A DNA stretch of 64,000 nt from Litoribrevibacter albus (GCF_030159995.1 NZ_BSNM01000011.1:1-64000); one strand, 5' to 3'. Shown: positions 1 to 9,642, numbered from the stretch's first letter. Notes: generated by a model from the sequence alone, not told the origin. Numbers and translations: made by a program.

Positions 1-1120
1 ACGGTCACCACGCCATTGGCGTCGATCTCGAAGCGGGTGTCATCCACCGAGTAAGAAACGGTGTTGTTGGTCGCGTCATTGTCAGTCGCTGAGGCAGTAA
101 TGCCCACCTGGGTACCGGCCGTTACGTTTTCAGCAATCGTATTCGTGGCTGAATCTGTATCAGTCACCGCACCCACATCAAATTCATCGACGTCGCTAAC
201 GTTGATGGAGAAGGTTTCGTTAGACGTTGAACCGTCGGTAGACGTCGCCGTCACAGTCAACTGGATCGAACCTTCGGTCTCGGCATCGAAGCTCGCACCG
301 TCCGCCACGGTCACTACGCCGTTTGCATCCACAGTGAAACGGTCGTCGTTCACAGTGTAAGACACAGTATCTGTCACATCAGTATCGGTCGCTGAGGCGG
401 TAATCCCCACTTGGGTACCGGCCGTTGCGTTCTCTGCAATGGTATTCGCTGCCGCATTGGTGTCAGTAACGTCCGACACGTCATATTCATTGATGTCACT
501 GACCTGAACCGTGAAGGTCTCGTGGGATTGAGAACCGTCCGCCGAGGTCGCAGTAATGATGATGTCAATCGACCCTTCACCTTCCGCATCGAAGCTCGCA
601 CCGTCCGCTACCGTCACTACGCCATTGGCGTCGATCTCGAAGCGGGTGTCATCCACGGCATAGGTTACTGTGTTGTTGGTCGCATCATTGTCAGTCGCTG
701 AGGCGGTGATACCCACCTGCGTTCCGGCCGTTGCGTTCTCAGCGATGGTGTTGGTATCGGAATTCGTATCCGTCACCGCACCGACGTCGAACTCATCGAC
801 ATCGCTCACCTGAACGGTAAAGGTCTCGTTGGACGTTGAACCATCCGTAGAGGTTGCAGTCACGGTTAACTGGATCGAGCCTTCGGTCTCGGCGTCGAAG
901 CTCGCACCCTCGGCTACCGTCACTACGCCGTTCGCATCCACGGTGAAACGGTCGTTATTGACAGTATAAGACACGGCATCAGTGGCATCATTATCCGCTG
1001 CAGAAGCAGTGATCCCTACCTGAGTGCCGGCCGCTGCGTTTTCGGCAATGGAATTTTCGGTACCGTCACTGTCAGACACATCAGATACATCAAACTCATC
1101 GACATCCGTTACCGGATTGG
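1..1120 (-). repeat. Tandem 303 bp adhesin repeats arranged as a 606 bp dimer
   Basis: Equivalent points recur at about 180, 483, 785 and 1090, a 303 bp (101 residue) period. Alternate copies are more alike than adjacent ones. The block around 1-100 matches that around 607-706 (IDANGVVT, TRFEIDANG type). The block around 300-370 matches that around 910-970 (VDANGVVT, DRFTVDANG type). The array continues beyond the left edge. Confidence 0.85.
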
Positions 1121-3713
1121 TCGCGTTAGATATGAAAGTTTCAGTGGTCCCATCATCATCGGTGTAACTCACTTCAACACGGAGTAAGCCACCCACTTCA
1201 GAATCATCAGGAGAGAAGGTCTGGTCAGTTGCGCCCAGTATGGTTTCCCAGCTCGCACCACCATCAAACGACACTTGCCATTGGTAATTAATATCACCAG
1301 AAATACCATCGGCATCAGAAACATTTGCAGTAAGGGTTTCGCCATCAATTGCATTGCCGGCAATACTAACCTCACCTTCTTTATTCAAATCAGGTGCAGA
1401 AACAGAAACGGTTTCGGAAGAACCACCTTCGTCCGTAGAGACAACTTCAATGGTTTCGCCTTCAGTTAGAGCAGGTGACAGCTCTACTTGATACTGACCG
1501 TTTTCATCGGCAGTGGTCGTAACTTCAGAACCATCCGGCAAATTTACTTGAACACTTGAGCCTGGTTCGGTGGTTCCGGAAACCGTTGTACCATCGTCAC
1601 TGACGTTAACAGTAGGTGCTTGTGGCGCATAAAGATCCGGAGCTTGTGTTGTCGTCGCATCCGACACACCACCTTGGTCTTCCGCGACAACGGAAATCTG
1701 TTCACCATCAACCAATGCAGGCTCAAGAATAAACTGGTAGTTACCCGATTCGTCAGACGAAGTAATGCCTTCACTGCCGTCAGGAAGAGTAATTCGAACA
1801 TTGGTATTCGGTTCGGTTGTACCTGAAATAAGGCTTCCGTCATCCGACACTACAGCACTTGGTGCTTGTGGTGGATACAAATCCGGAGCTGTTAATTCTA
1901 CGGTCGTGGTATTTCCAGACGCATCTGAAACTTCAACAATGACGGTTTCACCATCGACAAGAGCAGGGTCCAGTGCTACTTCGAAGTTACCCTGTTCATC
2001 TGCCACAATTTCCAGAGGGGTTGACGAGTCAGGCAGCGTTACAGACACCTCAGCACCCGCTTCTACCTGGCCCTGAATAAGATCACCACCGTCGGAGATG
2101 GTGACATCACCTGTTTCAACCACAGGCGCTGTCGTATCTGGTGCGGACGTAGAAACGCTAGGAGAGTCTCCAGCCTCATCAGAAGCGGTAACAACCACGG
2201 TTTCACCATTGGTCAATGCAGGCGACAGGTCAACTTGGTACTGACCGTTTTCATCCGTTGTCGTTTCAACGGTACTGCCATCCGGCAAACCAACCGTTAC
2301 CGTGGTACCTGGTTCTGCGGTACCAGTGACTTGGCTACCATCCTCAGACACGTCTACAGTAGGCGCTTCCGGTGGTAAAGTGTTATCCACAGTTAAGGAA
2401 TATGTTTCTGAAATACTATTGCCTGCCGAGTCCGTCACTACGACAGTGAATTGGTATTGGCCTGGCGTTGTAGGTGCCCCGGTAATAGTTCCGTCGATAG
2501 CCAAAACAAGACCATTAGGTAAGGTACTGCCACCAGCCAATTCGAAGGTCAGTGTGTCATTTTCTTCATCAGTGAAATCAGAGCCTAGGTTCACTTCCAA
2601 TTCTGATGCTTCATCAAAATTACCCAGATCCAAATCACCATTAAATACAGGCGCATCGTTGACGGTCTCAATGACCGAAACCGAAACTGTGGTTTCAACG
2701 CTGTTACCGCTTTCGTCCGTACCAACCACAGTAAACTGATAATCACCAGGAACATCAGGCGTCCCCACCAACTGGCCTTGTTCATTGATTTCTAAACCAG
2801 CTGGCAGACTCTCGCCATCTTTAAGAACAACCGTAACGTCTTCGCCGTCTACTTCGTCAAAGAGTTCGGTCAGATCAACGTTCGTGGTTGCACCTTCATT
2901 GATGTCCCCCAGATCATTGGTTGCATCGACTCGTGGCGCATCATCCACGGGTGTGACGGAAATCGTAATAACTTGAGAGGTCTGGCTACCTTGAGAATCG
3001 GTGACCAAAATTTCAATCTGGTCAGCCCCATTGAAATCAGCATTTGGCGTGTAAGTGAACTGTCCATTTTCATCAAGAGAGATCACACCATTGGCGGGTT
3101 CAGAGATTAGATCAAAGGTTACGGCACCACCGTCCGGATCTTCTGCGGTGAATTGACCAGAAAATACGGTATCTTCGGAAACAGAGAACTGATTTGCAGA
3201 GGTAAAAGAGGGATCGGAGGTCAGTTCTTGTTCAGTAGTTATTTGACGGGTACCGGCAGTTTCGTCATCGCTAATCGTACCTGCAGCACCAATGTTGCTA
3301 TTGGTGTTCGAGGTATAGTCAAAATCGTATTCATGAGAGAGCACAACGGGTACGGATTTAAACCCTGCCCCGCCTTCGCCACCAGCAGCGGTCGCGTCTA
3401 ACTGAGAGAAATCAAAGTTTGGATCTTCAAGGATTCGACGTTGTAGAAGTTCTGCTTTGGCAAGCTCGTCTTCTACCGCGTAGTTGGCCAGATCAAGAAG
3501 ATCCTGATCCAGAAGCGCTTCACTGCTGCGGCCTAACGTCAGGCTTTCGCCAGACTCAAGCCCAATCATCACCTGGCTGTCCGCACCCTGGGTGATAATG
3601 CGCTCACCCAAATAGACCGTATCGCCCAATGCTAGTTGACGCTCATTCCCTGCGGCATCAACCGCAATTACTGTTCCAACCAGAAAAGTAACGTTTCCAA
3701 TAACTTGTGCCAT
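1..3713 (-). CDS. LapA-type giant repetitive adhesin, N-terminal part (gene runs off left edge)
   Basis: Open for 1,237 codons from an ATG at 3713 to the window edge, so the C-terminus is missing. Residues 1-75 (MAQVIGNVTF..., then LGDTVYLGERI) match the N-terminal retention module of type I secreted adhesins, which keeps the protein in the outer-membrane TolC-like pore. At residues 108-112 lies TAAGG, the form of site cut by the periplasmic protease LapG in LapA. Then follow a cadherin/VCBS-like domain (about 170-258), two putative-Ig (He_PIG-like) domains (about 260-445), four Ig-like repeats of about 83 residues (about 448-778), one further Ig-like domain, and at least four cadherin-like repeats of 101 residues (nt 1 to about 1120). 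Known for the family: biofilm adhesion controlled by cyclic-di-GMP through LapD/LapG. The C-terminal RTX/secretion signal is outside the window, so type I secretion is inferred. Base composition is more GC-rich than the neighbours. Confidence 0.88.
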   Translation of the reverse strand, partial: MAQVIGNVTFLVGTVIAVDAAGNERQLALGDTVYLGERIITQGADSQVMIGLESGESLTLGRSSEALLDQDLLDLANYAVEDELAKAELLQRRILEDPNFDFSQLDATAAGGEGGAGFKSVPVVLSHEYDFDYTSNTNSNIGAAGTISDDETAGTRQITTEQELTSDPSFTSANQFSVSEDTVFSGQFTAEDPDGGAVTFDLISEPANGVISLDENGQFTYTPNADFNGADQIEILVTDSQGSQTSQVITISVTPVDDAPRVDATNDLGDINEGATTNVDLTELFDEVDGEDVTVVLKDGESLPAGLEINEQGQLVGTPDVPGDYQFTVVGTDESGNSVETTVSVSVIETVNDAPVFNGDLDLGNFDEASELEVNLGSDFTDEENDTLTFELAGGSTLPNGLVLAIDGTITGAPTTPGQYQFTVVVTDSAGNSISETYSLTVDNTLPPEAPTVDVSEDGSQVTGTAEPGTTVTVGLPDGSTVETTTDENGQYQVDLSPALTNGETVVVTASDEAGDSPSVSTSAPDTTAPVVETGDVTISDGGDLIQGQVEAGAEVSVTLPDSSTPLEIVADEQGNFEVALDPALVDGETVIVEVSDASGNTTTVELTAPDLYPPQAPSAVVSDDGSLISGTTEPNTNVRITLPDGSEGITSSDESGNYQFILEPALVDGEQISVVAEDQGGVSDATTTQAPDLYAPQAPTVNVSDDGTTVSGTTEPGSSVQVNLPDGSEVTTTADENGQYQVELSPALTEGETIEVVSTDEGGSSETVSVSAPDLNKEGEVSIAGNAIDGETLTANVSDADGISGDINYQWQVSFDGGASWETILGATDQTFSPDDSEVGGLLRVEVSYTDDDGTTETFISNATNPVTDVDEFDVSDVSDSDGTENSIAENAAAGTQVGITASAADNDATDAVSYTVNNDRFTVDANGVVTVAEGASFDAETEGSIQLTVTATSTDGSTSNETFTVQVSDVDEFDVGAVTDTNSDTNTIAENATAGTQVGITASATDNDATNNTVTYAVDDTRFEIDANGVVTVADGASFDAEGEGSIDIIITATSADGSQSHETFTVQVSDINEYDVSDVTDTNAAANTIAENATAGTQVGITASATDTDVTDTVSYTVNDDRFTVDANGVVTVADGASFDAETEGSIQLTVTATSTDGSTSNETFSINVSDVDEFDVGAVTDTDSATNTIAENVTAGTQVGITASATDNDATNNTVSYSVDDTRFEIDANGVVT

Positions 3714-3730
3714 TTTGATCTCTCTACAGT

Positions 3731-3744
3731 TCTCCAATTGGAGA
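3731..3744. promoter_or_regulatory. 14 bp perfect palindrome upstream of the adhesin gene
   Basis: TCTCCAATTGGAGA is its own reverse complement and lies 18-31 bases upstream of the adhesin ATG, next to the ribosome-binding region. It could be an operator or an RNA hairpin at the translation start. No function is shown by the sequence. Confidence 0.35.
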
Positions 3745-3850
3745 TCAAGATATCAAAACAACACAAGTTGGCTATTGTACCTAAGTACATAAATGCACTG
3801 GACTTAGTTACAAAATGTAAACACTGTGATTTGTTTCGAAATTACTGTGT

Positions 3851-5101
3851 TTAGATGTCCTCTTCGTCGTCGTTTTCCCCGTCTTTTGGCATCAACGACA
3901 AGCTGTCCAAGGAGTAAGACGAACTGGCAGGTGCCTTTTCTTCGGCTTTAGGCTGTGCCGCCGGTTGAGCAGCACCAGCACCAGCGCCTGGGGCTGGTCT
4001 GGCCGCAGGCTGAGGTTTAGGTGGTTCAGGTGCACTGGCATCATCCTCACCCAATTGAATTTTAAGTCGTAAGTTGTTCCGTGAATCCGCATTCTTCAAC
4101 GCCTCTTCTTCGGAGATCTTACCTTGTTTAAAGAGTTTGAAGAGGGCTGAATCGAAGGTCTGCATGCCGACATTCTCAGATTTCACCATCACTTCTTTGA
4201 TGGCCGACACATCCCCTTTCTTAATCAGGTCTGCAACCCGTGGCGTATTCAATAAAATCTCGATGGCCGCTGCACGTTTTCCATCCACAGTCGGAATCAA
4301 GCGCTGAGAAATAATGGCCTGTAAATTCAGTGACAGATCCAAAAAGAGCTGTTTATGACGCTCTTCAGGAAAGAAATTCACAATACGGTCAACGGCTTGG
4401 TTGGCGTTGTTCGCATGCAGAGTTGAAAGACAGAGATGACCCGTTTCGGCAAATTCCAGCGCGTGCTCCATCGTTTCCTGAGTTCGAATCTCACCAATCA
4501 AAATAACGTCTGGCGCCTGACGCAAGGTATTGACCAACGCATCTTCATAGCAATTGGTGTCCATACCCACTTCACGCTGGTTTACAATGGACTTTTTATG
4601 ACGATGCACAAACTCCACCGGATCTTCGATGGTAATGATGTGTCCGGCACTGTTAGAGTTTCGGTAATCAATCAGGGAAGCCAAAGAGGTGGATTTACCT
4701 GACCCCGTCCCCCCTACAAATAGAATCAAACCGCGCTTTTGCATAATGAGTTTAGGGAGAATTTCTGGTAGCCCTAAATCCATAAAACTCGGAATATCGG
4801 TCTTAATGGTCCGAATGACCATCGAAAATTCATTACGCTGTTTAAAAACATTCACCCGAAATCGACCGATGCCAGGTTCGGAAATCGCCAAGTTGGATTC
4901 TGGCTTATGCTCAAATTCTTTTTTCTGGTCCTCATCCATCAAACTGAAGGCAATTTTCTTAACCGCCCCTTGTGGCAGAGGCTCTTTGGAGACAGCAACC
5001 AGCTTGCCGTAGATTTTTGCACTGATGGGGGCACCGGTAGACAAATACAAATCGGAGCCATCTTTCTCAACCATAAGGCGCAAATAGTCTTTAAATTCCA
5101 C
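3851..5101 (-). CDS. pilU: PilU-type twitching motility ATPase
   Basis: A PilT/PilU family hexameric ATPase (416 residues) of the type IV pilus retraction machinery, cytoplasmic at the pilus base. Visible motifs are Walker A GGTGSGKST, the Asp box ITIEDPVEFVH, Walker B DVILIGEIR and the His box ETGHLCLSTLHANNANQAVDRI in its usual order. The sequence VGMDTNCYEDALVNTLRQ and the overall length favour PilU over PilT. A Pro/Ala-rich acidic tail (about residues 355-416) extends the usual core of about 380 residues. No pilT lies beside it in this window, although PilU normally works with PilT. It sits between the HD-GYP gene and the adhesin on the same strand, 137 bp upstream of the adhesin. Confidence 0.9.
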   Translation of the reverse strand: MEFKDYLRLMVEKDGSDLYLSTGAPISAKIYGKLVAVSKEPLPQGAVKKIAFSLMDEDQKKEFEHKPESNLAISEPGIGRFRVNVFKQRNEFSMVIRTIKTDIPSFMDLGLPEILPKLIMQKRGLILFVGGTGSGKSTSLASLIDYRNSNSAGHIITIEDPVEFVHRHKKSIVNQREVGMDTNCYEDALVNTLRQAPDVILIGEIRTQETMEHALEFAETGHLCLSTLHANNANQAVDRIVNFFPEERHKQLFLDLSLNLQAIISQRLIPTVDGKRAAAIEILLNTPRVADLIKKGDVSAIKEVMVKSENVGMQTFDSALFKLFKQGKISEEEALKNADSRNNLRLKIQLGEDDASAPEPPKPQPAARPAPGAGAGAAQPAAQPKAEEKAPASSSYSLDSLSLMPKDGENDDEEDI

Positions 5102-5186
5102 AGAGATTTCCTTCTAGATACTTAATTACTGCTCCAAAAGTATAGTCGGATCTAACAGAGTTGGATGAAACTTAAGAGCTGAATTT

Positions 5187-5220
5187 CAGAAAAAAGAAAA
5201 GCGTCACATTCGTAACGCTT
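5187..5220 (-). terminator. Rho-independent terminator after the HD-GYP gene
   Basis: On the minus strand AAGCGT and ACGCTT form a 6 bp stem with a 10-base loop, followed by a T-rich run (TTCTTTTTTC). It lies about 20 bp after the HD-GYP stop codon. The stem is short, so efficiency is uncertain. If active, pilU needs its own promoter. Confidence 0.5.
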
Positions 5221-5241
5221 CAAAGAAAAAAGACTTGCAAA

Positions 5242-6447
5242 TCAAGCAATAAAATCATTGATATTGATGCCATACAGACTTGGATCAACGGGTTTAACGA
5301 TCGCAAAATCTTTCTTTTTGGAGAGGTCTAATAATTCAATATTCACATAGCGTTTGTATTGCGCGTTATAGATCACCTTCACTACCGGTCGTTTTTGATC
5401 TTCTTCGTTCACTTCTTCGACCACCGCCAATCGCTGATTATTAAGCTCAACCAAGGACCCTACCGGATAAATTCCCATAGCCCGAATGAAAAGATGAACC
5501 AGTTCCTTATCGAGATGATCGCCCGTCCATTCCAGCATCCGTTTAAGCGCAATGGTTGGAGGCATCCCCTTGTGATAACAACGATCCGCCGTGATGGCAT
5601 CATAAACATCCACCACCGCTGCCATCTTACCTTCGAGACTGATCGAACTGTGATCCAATTTACCAGGGTAGCCTGTGCCGTCCAGACGTTCATGATGCTG
5701 ATAGGCTACGTTGATACTCGCTTGGGGAAGGCCTCCGGATTTCACCAGAATATCGCGACTGAACGTAGAGTGCTTCTTCATTAACTCGAATTCAGCTTCG
5801 GTCAAACGCCCCGGCTTGTGAAGTACGTCATCAGGAATCAGAATTTTCCCGATGTCATGTAGTAGCGCCCCTAAAACGTACTCGAATAGCGTTTGGCGCT
5901 CAAGATCCATTGCCTTACCAAGGATCGACATCAACACACCGACATTGACGGAGTGTTCAAGCAAGTAAGAGTCTTTCTCCCGAATTCGACTTAAGCAAGC
6001 CAACGCGTTTTGATTGCGTCCAACAGAATCAATAAACTCGTTAGCAACCTCTTTAAATTCATGAATTTCAACCTTGTCACCTTTCAATGCCTTTTTCATG
6101 GCATCGTTCACAAGCCCCTTGGCTTTGGTATGTACTTTCCTGGCTTTTTCTAATTCATCTTTTCTGGAAACCGACTTCTTAATCATCGGCTTTTCGTTGG
6201 CATAGGCTTCGAGCTGTTCATTGCCCTGCTGTTCAATTTGTTCAACCGATACGCCGGCATCTACGTCAATGCCGCGCTCATTATCAATGAAGACGTAACG
6301 AACACCTTTCGAGCGAATAATTTCAACCGTTTTCTGGTCGGGTACTCGCCCCTCTTTCTGGTATTGAGATCCAACATCCTGATCCCAGTGAAAGCCAGTG
6401 ACGTACATCTCTGGTACTAGCAAATCAATCGGTATTTTTTTGATCAT
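5242..6447 (-). CDS. HD-GYP domain cyclic-di-GMP phosphodiesterase with DUF3391 N-terminus
   Basis: About 401 residues from the ATG at 6447 (MIKKIPIDLLVPEMYV). A TTG 21 bases further upstream is in frame but less likely. The N-terminal part resembles DUF3391, commonly fused to HD-GYP domains. The metal-binding HD is in ALLHDIGK and the signature is intact in HHERLDGTGYPG, so hydrolysis of cyclic-di-GMP is expected. No membrane segment or receiver domain is visible, so it is probably a soluble cytoplasmic enzyme. Its position upstream of pilU and a LapA-type adhesin is consistent with a role in the switch between attachment and movement; that link is inference. Confidence 0.88.
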   Translation of the reverse strand: MIKKIPIDLLVPEMYVTGFHWDQDVGSQYQKEGRVPDQKTVEIIRSKGVRYVFIDNERGIDVDAGVSVEQIEQQGNEQLEAYANEKPMIKKSVSRKDELEKARKVHTKAKGLVNDAMKKALKGDKVEIHEFKEVANEFIDSVGRNQNALACLSRIREKDSYLLEHSVNVGVLMSILGKAMDLERQTLFEYVLGALLHDIGKILIPDDVLHKPGRLTEAEFELMKKHSTFSRDILVKSGGLPQASINVAYQHHERLDGTGYPGKLDHSSISLEGKMAAVVDVYDAITADRCYHKGMPPTIALKRMLEWTGDHLDKELVHLFIRAMGIYPVGSLVELNNQRLAVVEEVNEEDQKRPVVKVIYNAQYKRYVNIELLDLSKKKDFAIVKPVDPSLYGININDFIA

Positions 6448-6535
6448 AAAACTCGTCAACAACGTCAAACCAACAACAGAAAGTCAGTTAGCTAATGTGC
6501 TCCTGATCTACCCAAAACTCAGCTCTTTTAACGTA

Positions 6536-8599
6536 TTATTTTATTTCTAATTGTTTCAGTTGCTTATACATAAAGCGCCATTGGTTCAGAGAGTCTTCCT
6601 CCCCCAGTGAGGCCATATCTCCGTAGCAGAGTTCTTCGTAACGCATGGATAACCACCCAATCTGTTGAGACTGTTCAGGGAATGACGTTCGAAGGTGTTC
6701 GAACATTTCCCTTGGAGTCCAATGACGAACATCGGATTTTATTAGGCCATAAGCATTAGCATAGTTGGATTTTTTAATTATCGTATTAACTAATTTATCT
6801 TCGAATTTCTGTTTGATGGTTCGTTTGCGTCTCAAGCCTTTAATCAACTGGAACCCGCCCCAAAGAATTAACGGCAGAGCTAACGCCAATAAGATAAATC
6901 CACCGATCAAGAGCCAGGAATATCGCCCCCATTGCTTGATCAAGTCGGAAAAGATACCGGCCTGTTTATTAACATCAAACCCAACCACCCGCAGTGACCA
7001 CTGGTAATTAATGTTATCCACAAACTTTCTGATGGAATCCATAACCGCCAGACCTTGATATCGGTGAGGAGAAAATAGCGAATTTTCCAAAAATGAACCT
7101 TCCTCTCGCATGGCTTCAGCCAAGCCTAGTTCAACCCGATCCGGCGCAATTACAGAGGTTGGATCGACTTTTACCCACCCTTTTTGAGGCACCCAAATCT
7201 CCGCCCAGGCATGTGCATCGTATTGCCGCACGGTTAAGTAGTTGGCTGCATTATTCCATTCGCCTCCCAAATAGCCGGCAACCACACGAGCAGGAATACC
7301 GGCATACCGAGCTAACAACGCCAAAGCGCCCGCATAGTGCCCACAAAAACCCTTTCGAGTCTCAAACAAAAACTCATCATTGGCTTTCTCGCCTAACACT
7401 GGAGGCTTCAAAGTGTAACTGAACTGGTTCTCCACAAAGTAAGCAAGCGCTGTGCTGATAAACCCCTCGACATCACCGGTCTTCTGCCAAAACTGCTGTG
7501 CTAGGGCTTTGGTTCTGGGGTTCTCATTCTCTGGAAGTTGCAGCTCCCTGGCAGTACGCCATCGGGCAAGTCGAGGTTCGCGAATTACTTGAGCAGGTAA
7601 TTGACTTCTGTATCTGAGTACCTGACGAATAGGCTTGTTATATTCAAGCATGAAATCCTGCGTGAGACCCACGTTACGCTGTTGAGGCAATGAACCATCT
7701 AAACTGTATAACCAGCGCTGCTGCGTCGGCTCAAGGATCACATCGTAGGGATAAAAAGGCCCCTGAATACTCATGTGTTGTTGCCAGTTTGAAACAGGGT
7801 CGCCATACCAGTCGATATGATTACCGATGTAATCCACACCTTTACTTCGCTGCCATCCTCGCCCGTCGGTTTTATCCAGCACAAACGCTCGCCAATACAG
7901 CTGCTCTGGCGGGATAGGTAAACCTTGATCAAATTTGGCTCGAAACACCAACTCATCCGATTGAGTTAAGCGGGCAATATCTCCCGGGCTGATGTTGTCG
8001 GATAACCCCGTCTTAGCCCCTGACCCAAGATCCAAAGACCAGAGAGGCGCCATCCGAGGAAAAAAGACAAAGAAGATAATCATTAACGGAATCGCTGAAA
8101 GCCAATAGAGCGAACTCTGCCGAACCAACTCAACCGTGGATCGCTCTTTAATACTATGCATCGCAATTAATGCACAGGTGATGATCACGCAAACCACGAA
8201 GGCTAACGACGCAGTGGACAACGAAGTATCGAATAGGAAAACTACCGCTACCACAAGATAGGATAAGAACAGCGAGATAAAGGCATCCCGCTGTGTATGA
8301 AGCTCAATTAGTTTTAATCCATAAGCCAGCAATAAAAAACTCACGGCCGCCATTACGGATAACTTATGAAAGCTTAGGACCAAAACAATCAGCCCTGTGG
8401 TCGCCAGCATGACTTTCACAGAGTTATTTGGAAAACGCCAACGACCTCGAATGATCTGAAAACGCCAAATCAAACATAATCCAAGTAACGCCATCAAACC
8501 GTATGGCATTCGGATAAGGTGCATCCCTAGACTTAGCGCTTGCGCCAGCAACATCCACCTAAGTGCCGAAACCGTCAATACCTGATCCAACTGATTCAT
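6536..8599 (-). CDS. tgpA: TgpA-like membrane transglutaminase-family protein
   Basis: A 687-residue membrane protein with the layout of Pseudomonas TgpA. It has about six N-terminal hydrophobic segments (residues about 10-190), a periplasmic transglutaminase core with the Cys-His-Asp triad in KGFCGHYAG, YDAHAWAEIW and VKVDPTS, one more membrane helix near residue 550, and a cytoplasmic DUF4129-like tail. Its start overlaps the stop of the upstream DUF58 gene (ATGA), indicating translational coupling. The moxR / DUF58 / tgpA grouping is conserved in gammaproteobacteria. The Pseudomonas protein is important for growth; the substrate is not settled. Confidence 0.88.
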   Translation of the reverse strand: MNQLDQVLTVSALRWMLLAQALSLGMHLIRMPYGLMALLGLCLIWRFQIIRGRWRFPNNSVKVMLATTGLIVLVLSFHKLSVMAAVSFLLLAYGLKLIELHTQRDAFISLFLSYLVVAVVFLFDTSLSTASLAFVVCVIITCALIAMHSIKERSTVELVRQSSLYWLSAIPLMIIFFVFFPRMAPLWSLDLGSGAKTGLSDNISPGDIARLTQSDELVFRAKFDQGLPIPPEQLYWRAFVLDKTDGRGWQRSKGVDYIGNHIDWYGDPVSNWQQHMSIQGPFYPYDVILEPTQQRWLYSLDGSLPQQRNVGLTQDFMLEYNKPIRQVLRYRSQLPAQVIREPRLARWRTARELQLPENENPRTKALAQQFWQKTGDVEGFISTALAYFVENQFSYTLKPPVLGEKANDEFLFETRKGFCGHYAGALALLARYAGIPARVVAGYLGGEWNNAANYLTVRQYDAHAWAEIWVPQKGWVKVDPTSVIAPDRVELGLAEAMREEGSFLENSLFSPHRYQGLAVMDSIRKFVDNINYQWSLRVVGFDVNKQAGIFSDLIKQWGRYSWLLIGGFILLALALPLILWGGFQLIKGLRRKRTIKQKFEDKLVNTIIKKSNYANAYGLIKSDVRHWTPREMFEHLRTSFPEQSQQIGWLSMRYEELCYGDMASLGEEDSLNQWRFMYKQLKQLEIK

Positions 8600-9642
8600 T
8601 TGCGGTTCCCCTCAGGCATACGATTCACCTTCGAAGAGATCTTTACCTCTGAAGAGTCAGTCTGATCAGCATCAAATAAGGCCAATGCACGGAGGCAATC
8701 AAGTTGATGCTGCTCACCCGTTCCTTGTGGTAACTGCTGATTAGGCAAAGAGAGTCCAAACACCTTATTTTGATTAGACCATTCGATTACCCAACCGGCC
8801 ATCGCAGACAATCGCTGTTCGAGCGGTAACCCTTGAAAATCCTCAAATTTAAGCCAGGTATTAGAGACAGGGGGCGTAACAAACGATTTAGTAACTAACT
8901 CTTCGGTTTTAGCAAAACGTTTCCAGTCAACTTTTTTCAGAGAGTCCCCTTCAATGTAGGGCGTCAAACTGTCAAAGTCGCTTCCCGATTGTTTTGACCG
9001 ATGAGAATTCTGAGCATCACCTTCCTGATCAAAAGCGCCTTCAGCATGGATATTAGGCGTCACACCAAAAACAGGTTTAGGGTAACCCAGTACAGGATGT
9101 TCTAATTGAATAACAGACCACGCTGTCAGAATTCCTAGCGGGTAGCGGCTGAGCACTTCGATGCGCGGTGTTTGATTCCACCCTCGACTCAAAACATGAT
9201 GAAGCAATTGAACAGAGTCACCATGCCCTTTTTCAATATCAACGCCTGAAGACATGGCTACATCCCGACGCCAATGCATTTTAATATTGAAATGCACCGA
9301 ACGATCCAAAGCAGTGATTTTGTGACTGACAGGAACTGTCTCTCCTACGAAGCCCGCAACTTCACTCCCCACCGAAACTTCCAATCCCGCCAGATTTTTC
9401 CAGGTATGCCAAATCAGCACAGCAAAAACACTACCCAGCCAAAAGCACATGCCAAAGACCAAGCTGTTTTGATAGTTAATCGCTGTCAACAGCATCACCA
9501 ACAATACGGCAACCAACAACCAGCCGGGTTTGGAGGGAAAGATATAAATATTGCGATTCGTCAGACGAACTTTGTTAGAAAGGGGGGATCGACGCGCTAA
9601 CCAAGCATCAAACCAGGAACGAAATCGCTGCATGTCTGTCAT
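8596..9642 (-). CDS. DUF58 domain membrane protein
   Basis: About 348 residues from the ATG at 9642, chosen because GGAG lies just ahead of it; a TTG at 9666 is the only longer option. Two adjacent hydrophobic segments lie near residues 40-85. The DUF58 signature appears as PYIEGDSLKKVDWKRFAKT. DUF58 proteins are usually encoded between a MoxR ATPase and a transglutaminase-like protein, exactly as here, and are thought to act with the ATPase in an envelope-linked complex. The stop overlaps the tgpA start by four bases. Confidence 0.83.
   Translation of the reverse strand: MTDMQRFRSWFDAWLARRSPLSNKVRLTNRNIYIFPSKPGWLLVAVLLVMLLTAINYQNSLVFGMCFWLGSVFAVLIWHTWKNLAGLEVSVGSEVAGFVGETVPVSHKITALDRSVHFNIKMHWRRDVAMSSGVDIEKGHGDSVQLLHHVLSRGWNQTPRIEVLSRYPLGILTAWSVIQLEHPVLGYPKPVFGVTPNIHAEGAFDQEGDAQNSHRSKQSGSDFDSLTPYIEGDSLKKVDWKRFAKTEELVTKSFVTPPVSNTWLKFEDFQGLPLEQRLSAMAGWVIEWSNQNKVFGLSLPNQQLPQGTGEQHQLDCLRALALFDADQTDSSEVKISSKVNRMPEGNRK

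Noticed and set aside
3714-3850. Terminator between pilU and the adhesin gene
   Set aside because: AAACAC/GTGTTT pairing is short with a long loop and no clean T-run, so no terminator is called.
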